From assembly GCA_030591825.1 (NCBI GenBank), contig JAUVAG010000101.1, forward strand, positions 1 to 5,711: a stretch of 5,711 nucleotides of DNA, given 5' to 3'. This document shows positions 1-5,711 of this stretch, piece by piece (positions within the stretch are counted from its first letter, which is position 1; every line of letters starts with the position of its first letter). The notes below the pieces were generated by a model. That model saw only the letters and a program-made list of their open reading frames with translations. It was not told where the DNA came from and did not search any database. The translations under genes were made by a program, and so were the position numbers. Source of the DNA: Dethiosulfatibacter sp. (GTDB lineage: Bacteria > Bacillota > Clostridia > Tissierellales > Dethiosulfatibacteraceae).

Positions 1-147
1 GTTGATATATTGGATGGAACACCATTGCTTGATATCAAACCTTACATACGAAGGTTTGATTCGGCAGAAGACTCTAAATCTGGGTGGCAAGACGATATTC
101 ATGATGATACTGCAGCAGTTCGAGGCTTGAGAAATTTTAAAAAATAA
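1..147 (+). CDS. TrmO/TsaA family tRNA methyltransferase, C-terminal fragment
   Basis: Frame 1 is open from the window edge to a TAA at 145-147 and gives 48 residues, so the gene starts upstream. The fragment begins VDILDGTPLLDIKPYI, the hallmark C-terminal block of the TsaA/UPF0066 (TrmO) family, followed by FDS and SGW as in many clostridial members. Known members use S-adenosylmethionine to N6-methylate the threonylcarbamoyl-adenosine at position 37 of some tRNAs. Only the end is visible, so the SAM-binding core cannot be checked. The last ~20 residues (after SGW) are hydrophilic and end in a basic FKK. The next gene starts 16 bases downstream with no terminator between them, so the two may be co-transcribed. 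Family assignment is fairly firm; substrate is inferred. Confidence 0.82.
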   Translation, partial: VDILDGTPLLDIKPYIRRFDSAEDSKSGWQDDIHDDTAAVRGLRNFKK

Positions 148-163
148 TTGGAGAAAAAGCATA

Positions 164-979
164 ATGAAAAACAGAAAATGTATACTTTTATTAGCAATTG
201 TATTATTGGTAACAGGATGTGCTTTGAAGGAAGACGCACCAAATAACGAAGAAATCTCTACCGAAAGTCAAATTGGTACAGGTCAAGATGCTTCAACAAA
301 TCAAATTGGTGAAGATCAGGATGATTCAACTTCTGAAGTTGTTGAAGTTGAGGAATCCAAAATATATATGGGGCAGGTATTGGATACCAATGAAACTGAT
401 GGTCAAATAAACATATATGATACTAATAGTTATAATGGCAATATTATAGACACACTTAAGGATTATGAGGAAGTAGAATTAACGGAAACAGTTCCTTTTG
501 GTTGGTTTAAAGTAAAGCTTGAAGATGGTTCGGAAGGTTACGCAGAAGCAATCAGCATACGGACTGAGGAAACACCTCCACATGAATATAATAAGGACAG
601 CAGTGAATATGTCCTTATATTTACTCATGAAGACCAGACATTGAAAATATACAATAATGGAGATTTAGTTAAAGAATCATTAGGCTCAAGTGGAGTGTGG
701 GACAGCTTTACTCCAAAAGGAATTTTTGAAATAGAAGATGGAAGAAGAGGAGAATGGTCTTATATCGAACGATTTGGAGTGGGTTTGAAATACTGGGTTG
801 GTTTCAGATGGATTTATCTTTTTCATTCCGTACCTTTTGATAAGGATGGGAATATAATTGTTGAAGAAGCCGAAAAAATTGGTGAACCTGCAAGTCACGG
901 ATGTATTAGATTGCCCGTTGATACTGTAAAGTACATATATGATAATATTCCTGTTGGTTCTATTGTTTTGATATATTAA
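164..979 (+). CDS. Lipoprotein with SH3-like and YkuD L,D-transpeptidase domains
   Basis: The 271-residue product starts with a lipoprotein signal peptide: basic KNRK, a hydrophobic core and lipobox LVTGC with Cys19 as the predicted lipidated residue, so it should be anchored on the outer face of the membrane. Residues ~22-65 form an acidic Ser/Thr/Gln linker containing an 11-residue tandem repeat. Residues ~66-134 look like a bacterial SH3 domain (VYD-like INIYD, then GWFKVKLEDGSEGYA). Residues ~148-271 are a YkuD catalytic domain: TPKGIFEI, His221 in LFHS, and SHGCIRL with His245, Cys247 and Arg249, the expected active-site residues. Such enzymes form 3-3 peptidoglycan cross-links or attach proteins to the wall; which applies here is not visible. 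The start is supported by GGAG at 150-153, 10 bases upstream, and by the signal peptide. No frameshift or missing catalytic residue is seen. Confidence 0.92.
   Translation: MKNRKCILLLAIVLLVTGCALKEDAPNNEEISTESQIGTGQDASTNQIGEDQDDSTSEVVEVEESKIYMGQVLDTNETDGQINIYDTNSYNGNIIDTLKDYEEVELTETVPFGWFKVKLEDGSEGYAEAISIRTEETPPHEYNKDSSEYVLIFTHEDQTLKIYNNGDLVKESLGSSGVWDSFTPKGIFEIEDGRRGEWSYIERFGVGLKYWVGFRWIYLFHSVPFDKDGNIIVEEAEKIGEPASHGCIRLPVDTVKYIYDNIPVGSIVLIY
269..334 (+). repeat. Two-copy 33-bp in-frame tandem repeat in the lipoprotein linker
   Basis: Units 269-301 and 302-334 encode QIGTGQDASTN and QIGEDQDDSTS (residues 36-46 and 47-57). They match at 25 of 33 bases by my count and are exactly in frame. The repeat lies in the flexible linker between the lipid anchor and the SH3 domain, so it probably acts as a spacer whose length can change. 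Confidence 0.75.
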
Positions 980-1047
980 TTTTCATAAGCAGTACCTGTT
1001 TGGTGAATATGAGCTATTGTTTATCCCCATGAATTGAGAAGTATTGA

Positions 1048-1077
1048 TTGAACTGAGCCTGTTATATGTACTATAAG
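1048..1077 (+). promoter_or_regulatory. Possible promoter for the 1173-1694 lipoprotein gene
   Basis: TTGAAC at 1048-1053 and TATAAG at 1072-1077 are separated by 18 bases, a reasonable sigma-A-type pair. Transcription would begin near 1084, leaving a leader of about 90 bases. In such an AT-rich gap this match could be chance, and readthrough from upstream is possible because I see no terminator between 980 and 1172. Confidence 0.3.
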
Positions 1078-1096
1078 TTATCAAAATCGTTGATAA
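1078..1096. promoter_or_regulatory. Perfect 7-bp dyad, possible operator
   Basis: TTATCAA at 1078-1084 and TTGATAA at 1090-1096 are perfect inverted repeats around a 5-base centre. The dyad begins directly after the candidate -10 box, over the expected transcription start, where a repressor site would sit. It is AT-rich with no T-tract, so it is not a terminator. No regulator is known for it; the operator role is inference. Confidence 0.3.
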
Positions 1097-1172
1097 AGTG
1101 ATAGTTGTATTTGTCAATGGTTTTTTGAAATAAATAGCAACAATTAGAATATACCTAAGGAGATGAATTATT

Positions 1173-1694
1173 ATGAAAAGTCTTAAAAACCTATTTATTA
1201 CTCTTATCTTATTTACAACATTGTTAATCTTATCATCTTGTCAAAGTACCATGCATCAAGAGCCACAGATAGAAATTTCATATAATTCAGAAGAATTAAA
1301 TACGATTTACTATTTCAATATAAAGAATGAAGAAGAAAGAGATATTGAACAAGGTGTAAAAGATGTAATGGTTGGAAAAAGATTTATTGACCTTCCTACA
1401 GTTGGTTTTGGTAAAAAAATTGAAGTTGAAGCATTAAATTTTGAAACCGCTGAGATAGAAATTTATGATTACATTGTAGACGAAAGAGGTCATATTATTT
1501 CAGATTATGATGTAGAGCCTATTGCAATAATTCCCGTTGAAGGAGGAAAGGCAGAGTTTGTTTTTGAAAAAGATGATTATTTGGAGAGCTATGATGAATA
1601 TAAAGTTGAAGGAAAAGCTATACATCTTCTATTAATCAGATGTGAAATAAATAATTCTTCTTTTGCATTTGGAACACTCGTATTAGGTGATTAA
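1173..1694 (+). CDS. Small acidic lipoprotein of unknown function
   Basis: The 173-residue product has a lipoprotein signal peptide: KSLKN, a hydrophobic stretch at ~7-20 and lipobox LSSC with Cys23, so it is likely exported and lipid-anchored. I do not recognise the mature part. It is acidic and dominated by alternating hydrophobic/charged strands (for example IEVEALNFETAEIEIYDYIV at ~83-102 and KAEFVF at ~126-131), which suggests a compact beta-sandwich or Ig-like domain; this is inference. A second cysteine, Cys157, lies in the last third. The start is well supported by AAGGAG at 1157-1162, 10 bases before the ATG, and by the signal peptide. The gene stands ~190 bases after the transpeptidase lipoprotein and before the independent trpB unit, so it is probably monocistronic or read through from upstream. 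No functional partner is evident. Confidence 0.8.
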   Translation: MKSLKNLFITLILFTTLLILSSCQSTMHQEPQIEISYNSEELNTIYYFNIKNEEERDIEQGVKDVMVGKRFIDLPTVGFGKKIEVEALNFETAEIEIYDYIVDERGHIISDYDVEPIAIIPVEGGKAEFVFEKDDYLESYDEYKVEGKAIHLLLIRCEINNSSFAFGTLVLGD

Positions 1695-1796
1695 GAATAA
1701 AAAATTGAAAAAATAAGCCCCAATGATTGGAACCAGATAACTTCAGTATTTTAATTTGTGAATTTTGGTTTCAAAGTTACGTGGGAAAATTTAATC

Positions 1797-1825
1797 TTGA
1801 CATTTCTGTAACATTTATATATAAT
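1797..1825 (+). promoter_or_regulatory. Consensus promoter of the T-box/trpB transcript
   Basis: TTGACA at 1797-1802 and TATAAT at 1820-1825 both match the housekeeping sigma consensus exactly, with the ideal 17-base spacer. The start point should lie near 1832, just before Stem I of the T-box. The stretch 1695-1796 before it holds no gene or terminator I can support. Confidence 0.9.
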
Positions 1826-1841
1826 TTAAATCAATCAATAA

Positions 1842-2100
1842 AGCGTTGAGTAAGAGTAGTAGACTGTTTGAAGATTCTAAGAGAGTTGGTGAAGGTGTGA
1901 ATCCGACAGTTGGATAATAGTTGAATGGACTTATGAGTGGTATCTGAAGTTTAGTAGGATCGCCCGGGTTTCTCCCGTTACAGAGATAGGATATCGGTTA
2001 AACTCCCGTATCTGAAAGAGATAATCTTATATAAGATTAACTGAGGTGGCACCGCGATTATTCGTCCTCTATCCATATTATTATGGATAGAGGACTTTTT
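1842..2100 (+). promoter_or_regulatory. Tryptophan-specific T-box leader (tRNA-Trp riboswitch) of trpB
   Basis: The leader senses uncharged tRNA-Trp and permits readthrough into trpB when tryptophan is scarce. Stem I carries the S-turn pair AGTA (1855-1858) and GAA (1923-1925), followed at once by specifier TGG (1926-1928). Flanking helices 1850-1854/1930-1934 and 1862-1868/1916-1922 close this loop. The distal part has AGAGAG and GGTG elements typical of Stem I tips. A Stem II-region hairpin CGGG/CCCG lies at 1965-1977 and a Stem III hairpin TAATCTT/AAGATTA at 2022-2039. The conserved T-box is at 2039-2056, with bulge TGGC (2047-2050) complementary to a GCCA tRNA end, which fits the G discriminator base of bacterial tRNA-Trp. 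GAGG (2043-2046) can pair with CCTC (2066-2069) in the antiterminator. Confidence 0.95.
2064..2100 (+). terminator. T-box-controlled intrinsic terminator
   Basis: GTCCTCTATCCATA (2064-2077) pairs perfectly with 2082-2095 around a TTAT loop to give a 14-bp stem, followed by five T (2096-2100). The 5' arm shares CCTC with the T-box antiterminator pairing, so the two structures exclude each other, as expected for transcription attenuation upstream of trpB. Confidence 0.95.
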
Positions 2101-2149
2101 GATTTTTGCACATCTTATCTCGCCGCTTTAAATTTAGGAGGAAAAAACA

Positions 2150-3331
2150 ATGGAAAGAAAAGAATTTTTTGGAGAATTTGGTGGTACTTTTGTACCGGAG
2201 AACTTAAAGGCAGTATTAGATGATGTAGCGGTAAATTTTTACAAGTATATTGACGAGCCTGAATTCAAGGAAGAGCTTGCATACTACCATAGACAATATA
2301 CCGGAAGGCCAAATCCACTGTATTTTGCTGAGAAGCTTACAAACAAGCTTGGCGGAGCAAAGATTTATTTAAAGAGAGAAGATTTGAACCATACTGGGGC
2401 ACACAAGATAAACAATACAATCGGACAGGTTCTTTTAGCCAAGAGAATGGGTAAGAAAAGAATAATTGCAGAAACAGGAGCTGGTCAGCACGGTGTTGCA
2501 ACTGCTACGGTATGTGCAATGTTCGGTATGGAATGTATCATATATATGGGAGAAATAGACACTGAAAGACAGGCGCTAAATGTTTACAGAATGAAGCTTC
2601 TGGGAGCAAAGGTTGTGCCGGTTACAATGGGAACAAGAACGCTAAAGGATGCAGTTGATGCTGCACTTATGGATTTTATAGAAAATGCAGATAATACATA
2701 TTATCTTCTTGGGTCTGCAGTTGGTCCTCATCCATATCCAATAATGGTAAGAGAATTCCAAAGTATAATAGGAATAGAAGCAAGAAAGCAGATACTTGAG
2801 CAGGAAGGAAGACTTCCGGACTATCTGGTAGCTTGTGTAGGTGGTGGGTCCAATGCAATTGGTCTTTTCCATCCTTTTGTTGAAGATAAGGAAGTAAAAA
2901 TAGTAGGTGTTGAGCCTGCAGGCAGAGGTCTGGATACTCTAGACCATGCAGCATCGATTACATTGGGATCACCTGGGGTAATTCACGGATTTAGATGTCT
3001 TACACTTCAAGATGAAACGGGAGAGCCACTTCCGGTATATTCAGTAGCTGCAGGATTAGACTATCCAGGTGTTGGACCTGAGCATTCACATTACAGTGAG
3101 ACGGGAAGAGGAGAATATACATCTGTTACAGATAAGGACGCTCTTGATGCATTTGTTGAACTTTCAAGGGTCGAGGGAATTATACCTGCATTGGAAAGTG
3201 CTCATGCGGTTGCCCATGTTATGAAATTGGCAAAGGAATTAGACGATGAAAAAATAATCATTGTTAACCTTTCCGGCCGTGGGGACAAGGATGTTGAACA
3301 GGTAAAGGGAATTCTTGGAGATAGTATATAA
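2150..3331 (+). CDS. trpB: Tryptophan synthase beta subunit
   Basis: The 393-residue protein is a full-length canonical (TrpB1-type) PLP enzyme that condenses indole with L-serine to make tryptophan in the cytoplasm. Visible landmarks are [11 protein letters not shown] near the N-terminus, the PLP lysine Lys86 in HTGAHKINN, the catalytic Glu108 in AETGAGQHG, the phosphate-binding GGGSNA loop at 231-236, Asp304 in [12 protein letters not shown], Glu349 in ALES and SGRGDKD at 375-381. The canonical positions in enterobacterial TrpB are nearly identical, so nothing is missing. The ATG follows AGGAGG (2136-2141) by 8 bases. Expression should be governed by the upstream Trp T-box. No trpA lies on either side: an intrinsic terminator follows within 60 bases. 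TrpB normally works with TrpA, which channels indole to it, so this copy may use free indole or partner with a distant trpA. Confidence 0.97.
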   Translation: MERKEFFGEFGGTFVPENLKAVLDDVAVNFYKYIDEPEFKEELAYYHRQYTGRPNPLYFAEKLTNKLGGAKIYLKREDLNHTGAHKINNTIGQVLLAKRMGKKRIIAETGAGQHGVATATVCAMFGMECIIYMGEIDTERQALNVYRMKLLGAKVVPVTMGTRTLKDAVDAALMDFIENADNTYYLLGSAVGPHPYPIMVREFQSIIGIEARKQILEQEGRLPDYLVACVGGGSNAIGLFHPFVEDKEVKIVGVEPAGRGLDTLDHAASITLGSPGVIHGFRCLTLQDETGEPLPVYSVAAGLDYPGVGPEHSHYSETGRGEYTSVTDKDALDAFVELSRVEGIIPALESAHAVAHVMKLAKELDDEKIIIVNLSGRGDKDVEQVKGILGDSI

Positions 3332-3386
3332 AAGATGTAAAAAAGTGAAATTAAATAAAATTTTCGACGTTTAGTAGTATGGTATA

Positions 3387-3395
3387 TGGTATAAT
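3387..3395 (+). promoter_or_regulatory. Possible extended -10 promoter overlapping the trpB terminator
   Basis: TGG directly followed by TATAAT (3390-3395) reads as an extended -10 element (TGnTATAAT). The best -35-like hexamer, TTCGAC at 3363-3368, is 21 bases away, which is too far, so the site would rely on the extended -10. Transcription would start near 3402, inside the terminator stem, and so escape termination and carry the THF riboswitch. A weaker alternative -10, AATAAT, is at 3445-3450. Confidence 0.35.
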
Positions 3396-3425
3396 CGAGG
3401 TGTAAATCATCTCGGTTATTTTTTT
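3391..3425 (+). terminator. Intrinsic terminator after trpB
   Basis: ATAATCGAGGTG (3391-3402) pairs with CATCTCGGTTAT (3408-3419) around a TAAAT loop. This gives a 12-bp stem with two G-U pairs, running into a seven-T tract at 3419-3425. It lies 60 bases after the trpB stop and separates the tryptophan unit from the folate unit. Confidence 0.85.
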
Positions 3426-3464
3426 AGGAAAAAATTTTTCAAAGAATAATCGGATGAAATCGAA

Positions 3465-3555
3465 AACAGAGTAGATGAAATGCGTCAAGTGTCAAAAGAT
3501 GGGATGTAGCTTTTGAACGAAGGGAAGACCGCGTTATTTTGTCGCTTCCGCTGTT
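3465..3555 (+). promoter_or_regulatory. Tetrahydrofolate (THF) riboswitch aptamer
   Basis: The stretch matches the THF riboswitch class known upstream of folT and other folate genes in Firmicutes. Conserved blocks seen in order are GAGTAGATGA (3469-3478), GCGTCAAGTG (3482-3491), TGGGATGT (3500-3507), GAACGAAG (3515-3522) and ACCGCG (3528-3533). Possible helices: P1 AACAG/CTGTT (3465-3469 with 3551-3555); P2 3474-3484 with 3530-3543, with a small bulge; P3 TCAAAAG/CTTTTGA (3492-3498 with 3510-3516). Loop GGGA (3501-3504) can pair with TTCC (3546-3549), giving the pseudoknot expected of the class. Reduced folates bind it and usually repress the genes downstream. Recognition is by memory of the motif; a covariance search would settle it. 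The folT-fhs context agrees strongly. Confidence 0.88.
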
Positions 3556-3747
3556 GCAATGAAGCAATTTTATTGAAGCTTAACAAAGTTAAAATATGCA
3601 TGACACCTTGAAACGCTGGTGTTATGCTATGAAAGAAAACTTTCTACGCTGACAACACTAGCTATCGCTTGTGGTGCAGCATAGCTGCTTTGTGGGATTG
3701 CCTCAAGAAATTGTATTGGTGGAAGCATTACCCATAAGGAGGAAAAA
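3556..3747 (+). other. Long structured 5' leader between THF aptamer and folT, function unknown
   Basis: About 190 bases separate the aptamer from the folT start, with no credible ORF. They hold several pairings. GCATGACACC (3598-3607) pairs with GGTGTTATGC (3618-3627), 10 bp with one G-U. GCTGGTGTT (3615-3623) pairs with AACACTAGC (3654-3662), 9 bp with one G-U. GAAAG/CTTTC (3631-3644) has an AAAA loop, and GCAGC/GCTGC lies at 3676-3688. The first two share 3618-3623 and exclude each other. A TGGG/CCCA pairing (3693-3696 with 3731-3734) ends just before the ribosome binding site AAGGAGG (3736-3742). The region may be the expression platform or a second RNA element; I do not recognise a known class. 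No convincing terminator is present. Confidence 0.5.
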
Positions 3748-4539
3748 ATGAGTAATGCTTTTATGAGAAAAGACAAGAAGAACAGAATGAAAACGGACAC
3801 AATGGTAAAAGTTGGGCTGATGATAGCTTTAAGCGTGGTGCTTAAGCTGGTTTTAGAGGTATATGTACCTCTGGCAGGACTACCTGCACTGAGGATAAAC
3901 TTCACATCGGTACCAATAATGTTAAGCGGAATAATATGTGGACCGCTGGCGGGATTGTTGACAGGTGCACTATCAGACATTATTTGCTTCGTAGTGAAGC
4001 CGGGAGGAGCATTCTTTCCAGGATTCACCCTTACAAGCGCCCTTGTTGGATTCATACCGGGACTAATCTACAAGTACATGAAAAGAGATATTAACTACAA
4101 TATGTTAAACACTGCATTCATAGTACTGATAGCAATGGGATTTGCCGGAGTATTCATAACAAGAGGAGTTGTGACATTTGCAGAAGGAGCAATACTTTAC
4201 AATGGAGAACAGATCAGCTGGATTTTCCCTGTGCTCTTTGTAATACTTACAGCAGCATTCATATACATACCAATAAAAACAAGCGTAAAAGTAGAAGGAA
4301 TAAGGATGGACAAGATACTGTTTACAGTAAGTGTCACTCAGCTGATAACATCAATAATTCTAAATACATACTTTTTATCAATATTGTTTGGAAAAGGAGT
4401 ACTGGTATTTCTACCGGGAAGGATATTCACAAACTACATATTGATACCGTTATTTTCAATGTTCACAGCAATACTTCTAAAAAGTATTGCATCATACAAT
4501 AAAACAAAGGTGGAGGTAAGGAATGTCATTCAAGAGTGA
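3748..4539 (+). CDS. folT: Folate ECF transporter S component, FolT family (enlarged)
   Basis: The 263-residue membrane protein is the substrate-binding subunit of an energy-coupling-factor vitamin importer, working with the EcfA/A'/T module encoded elsewhere. FolT-type blocks are clear: [18 protein letters not shown] and LLTGALSD (~52-77), then [19 protein letters not shown] (~85-103) and, near the end, [13 protein letters not shown] with [14 protein letters not shown] (~205-235). A basic cytoplasmic N-terminus precedes the first helix at ~19-40. Usual FolT proteins are about 160-200 residues with six helices. This one is longer because residues ~115-185 add two hydrophobic segments (~118-137 and ~157-177) between the fourth and fifth standard helices, with a loop between them. 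The start follows AAGGAGG (3736-3742) by 5 bases. The upstream THF riboswitch and downstream fhs support folate as substrate. The family call is firm; folate specificity rests mainly on context. Confidence 0.88.
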   Translation: MSNAFMRKDKKNRMKTDTMVKVGLMIALSVVLKLVLEVYVPLAGLPALRINFTSVPIMLSGIICGPLAGLLTGALSDIICFVVKPGGAFFPGFTLTSALVGFIPGLIYKYMKRDINYNMLNTAFIVLIAMGFAGVFITRGVVTFAEGAILYNGEQISWIFPVLFVILTAAFIYIPIKTSVKVEGIRMDKILFTVSVTQLITSIILNTYFLSILFGKGVLVFLPGRIFTNYILIPLFSMFTAILLKSIASYNKTKVEVRNVIQE

Positions 4540-5711
4540 TATAGAAATAGCACAGGAAGCAACAATGCAGGATATAAGAGATATAGCAAAGAAGATAGGG
4601 TTTACAGAGGACGATATCGATCTTTACGGAAAGTACAAGGCAAAGGTTGACTACAACGTACTTAAGAAATCAAAGAGCAAGGAAGCAAAGATGATCCTTG
4701 TAACAGCAATCAACCCTACACCAGCAGGAGAAGGAAAGACAACAACAACAATAGGAACTGCAGACGCACTTGCAAGACTAGGAAAGAACACAATGGTTGC
4801 ACTTAGAGAGCCTTCTCTGGGACCTGTATTCGGAGTAAAAGGTGGAGCAGCAGGTGGCGGATACGCTCAGGTTGTACCAATGGAAGACATAAACCTTCAC
4901 TTCACAGGAGACCTTCACGCAATAGGAGCAGCAAACAATCTTTTGGCTGCAATGCTTGACAACCACATCCACCAGGGAAATATTCTTGATATAGATGTAA
5001 GAAGAATCGCTTGGAGAAGAGCTGTAGACATGAACGACAGACAGCTTAGAAAAATGACAAACGGACTTGGCGGAAAAGGAAACGGAGTGCCAAGAGAAGA
5101 CGGATTCGACATAACGGTAGCAAGTGAAGTAATGGCTGCATTCTGTCTATCATCAGACATAGTTGACCTTAAGGAAAAACTTGCAAAGATAATAGTAGCA
5201 TACGACAGAAAAGGCGAGCCTGTAACAGCAGGACAACTGAATGCACAGGGAGCGATGGCAGCACTTCTTAAGGATGCACTAAAGCCAAACCTTGTACAGA
5301 CACTTGAAGGAACACCTGCATTCATCCACGGAGGACCATTCGCAAACATAGCACACGGATGTAACTCATTGATGGCTACAAAAATGGCAAGACACTTTGC
5401 AGACTATGTAGTAACAGAAGCAGGATTCGGAGCAGACCTTGGAGCAGAGAAATTCTTGGATATCAAATGCAGACAGGCAGGATTTGCACCTGATGCAGTA
5501 ATTATAGTAGCAACAGTAAGAGCACTTAAACACAACGGTGGAGTAGCAAAGGCAGACCTTAACAACGAAAACCTTGAAGCACTAGAAGCTGGACTTCCAA
5601 ACCTACTTAAGCATGTTGAAAACATTACACAGGTATTCGGACTACCTGCAGTAGTAGCAATAAACAAATTCCCATTTGATTCAGAAGCTGAACTTGCACT
5701 TGTAGAATCAA
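4523..5711 (+). CDS. fhs: Formate--tetrahydrofolate ligase, 3' end beyond window
   Basis: The ATG at 4523, preceded by GGAGG (4512-4516) at 6 bases, opens a frame that runs to the window edge: 396 complete codons of a family of about 556 residues, so ~160 residues are missing. The enzyme joins formate to THF using ATP to give 10-formyl-THF, feeding purine synthesis, formyl-Met-tRNA, serine/glycine interconversion and, in acetogens or amino-acid fermenters, the C1 pathway. Seen are the ATP-binding loop TPAGEGKTT (66-74), the family signature [14 protein letters not shown] (104-117), [14 protein letters not shown] (298-311) and the second signature [12 protein letters not shown] (329-340). The start lies 17 bases inside folT in another frame, so the two are likely translationally coupled and share THF riboswitch control. 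Codons are strongly A-ending with AGA arginine, as expected for a well-expressed gene in this genome. Confidence 0.97.
   Translation, partial: MSFKSDIEIAQEATMQDIRDIAKKIGFTEDDIDLYGKYKAKVDYNVLKKSKSKEAKMILVTAINPTPAGEGKTTTTIGTADALARLGKNTMVALREPSLGPVFGVKGGAAGGGYAQVVPMEDINLHFTGDLHAIGAANNLLAAMLDNHIHQGNILDIDVRRIAWRRAVDMNDRQLRKMTNGLGGKGNGVPREDGFDITVASEVMAAFCLSSDIVDLKEKLAKIIVAYDRKGEPVTAGQLNAQGAMAALLKDALKPNLVQTLEGTPAFIHGGPFANIAHGCNSLMATKMARHFADYVVTEAGFGADLGAEKFLDIKCRQAGFAPDAVIIVATVRALKHNGGVAKADLNNENLEALEAGLPNLLKHVENITQVFGLPAVVAINKFPFDSEAELALVES

Noticed and set aside
686..898. 70-residue minus-strand ORF opposite the L,D-transpeptidase gene
   Set aside because: It is antisense to the conserved catalytic domain and has no supporting features.
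1727..1774. 9-bp pairing TTGGAACCA/TGGTTTCAA after the small lipoprotein gene
   Set aside because: The loop is about 30 bases and no T-tract follows, so it is not a convincing terminator.
2642..2954. Overlapping minus-strand ORFs inside trpB
   Set aside because: Both are shadows of conserved trpB coding sequence, with Cys/Tyr/Leu-rich nonsense composition.
3475..3516. 13-codon ORF (ATG to TGA) rich in Cys and Lys inside the THF aptamer
   Set aside because: The bases are explained by conserved aptamer blocks, and no ribosome binding site precedes the ATG at a proper distance.
3544..3573. GCTTC/GAAGC hairpin followed by AATTTTATT just after the THF aptamer
   Set aside because: The stem is only 5 bp with a 12-base loop and a broken T-run. 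It would also form when the aptamer is unbound, opposite to the expected repression by THF.
3627..4055. 142-residue ORF on the minus strand opposite folT and its leader
   Set aside because: It lies antisense to the conserved folT frame and the structured leader, has low-complexity Ser/Pro/Ile composition and no recognisable domain.
4915..5667. Two minus-strand ORFs (4915-5349 and 5404-5667) opposite fhs
   Set aside because: fhs is unmistakably conserved here; its A-ending codons leave few stops on the opposite strand. No domain is visible in either antisense product.

Overview
The window looks like a low-GC Clostridia-type Firmicute chromosome. It is AT-rich, prefers AGA and A/T-ending codons, has strong AGGAGG-type ribosome binding sites and lipoprotein signal peptides, uses a tRNA-Trp T-box and a THF riboswitch, and encodes the C1 enzyme formate-tetrahydrofolate ligase. 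The family cannot be fixed from this sequence; Peptostreptococcaceae or relatives would fit. Every gene I support lies on the + strand.

Region 1 (1-1694), cell envelope. The window opens in the C-terminal tail of a TrmO/TsaA-type tRNA methyltransferase. Sixteen bases later comes a lipoprotein with an SH3-like segment and a YkuD-type L,D-transpeptidase domain whose catalytic SHGC motif is intact. After about 190 non-coding bases there is a small acidic lipoprotein that I do not recognise. A weak promoter and a perfect 7-bp dyad lie between the two lipoprotein genes.

Region 2 (1695-3425), tryptophan. A perfect TTGACA-17-TATAAT promoter drives a complete T-box leader with specifier codon TGG (Trp), a T-box bulge TGGC matching a GCCA tRNA end, and a 14-bp terminator. 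It controls a full-length canonical trpB. No trpA or other trp gene sits next to it: trpB is followed by an intrinsic terminator. This suggests a single-gene tryptophan regulon, perhaps for indole salvage.

Region 3 (3426-5711), folate and one-carbon metabolism. A tetrahydrofolate riboswitch precedes a FolT-like folate ECF transporter S-component, whose stop codon overlaps the start of fhs by 17 bases; fhs runs off the window. Folate uptake and folate-dependent C1 activation are therefore likely one translationally coupled operon sensed by THF. Between the THF aptamer and the folT ribosome binding site lie about 190 bases rich in mutually exclusive hairpins. This unexplained RNA is the most interesting unknown in the window. 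I found no mobile elements, CRISPR arrays, tRNAs or rRNAs, and no obvious new multigene system.
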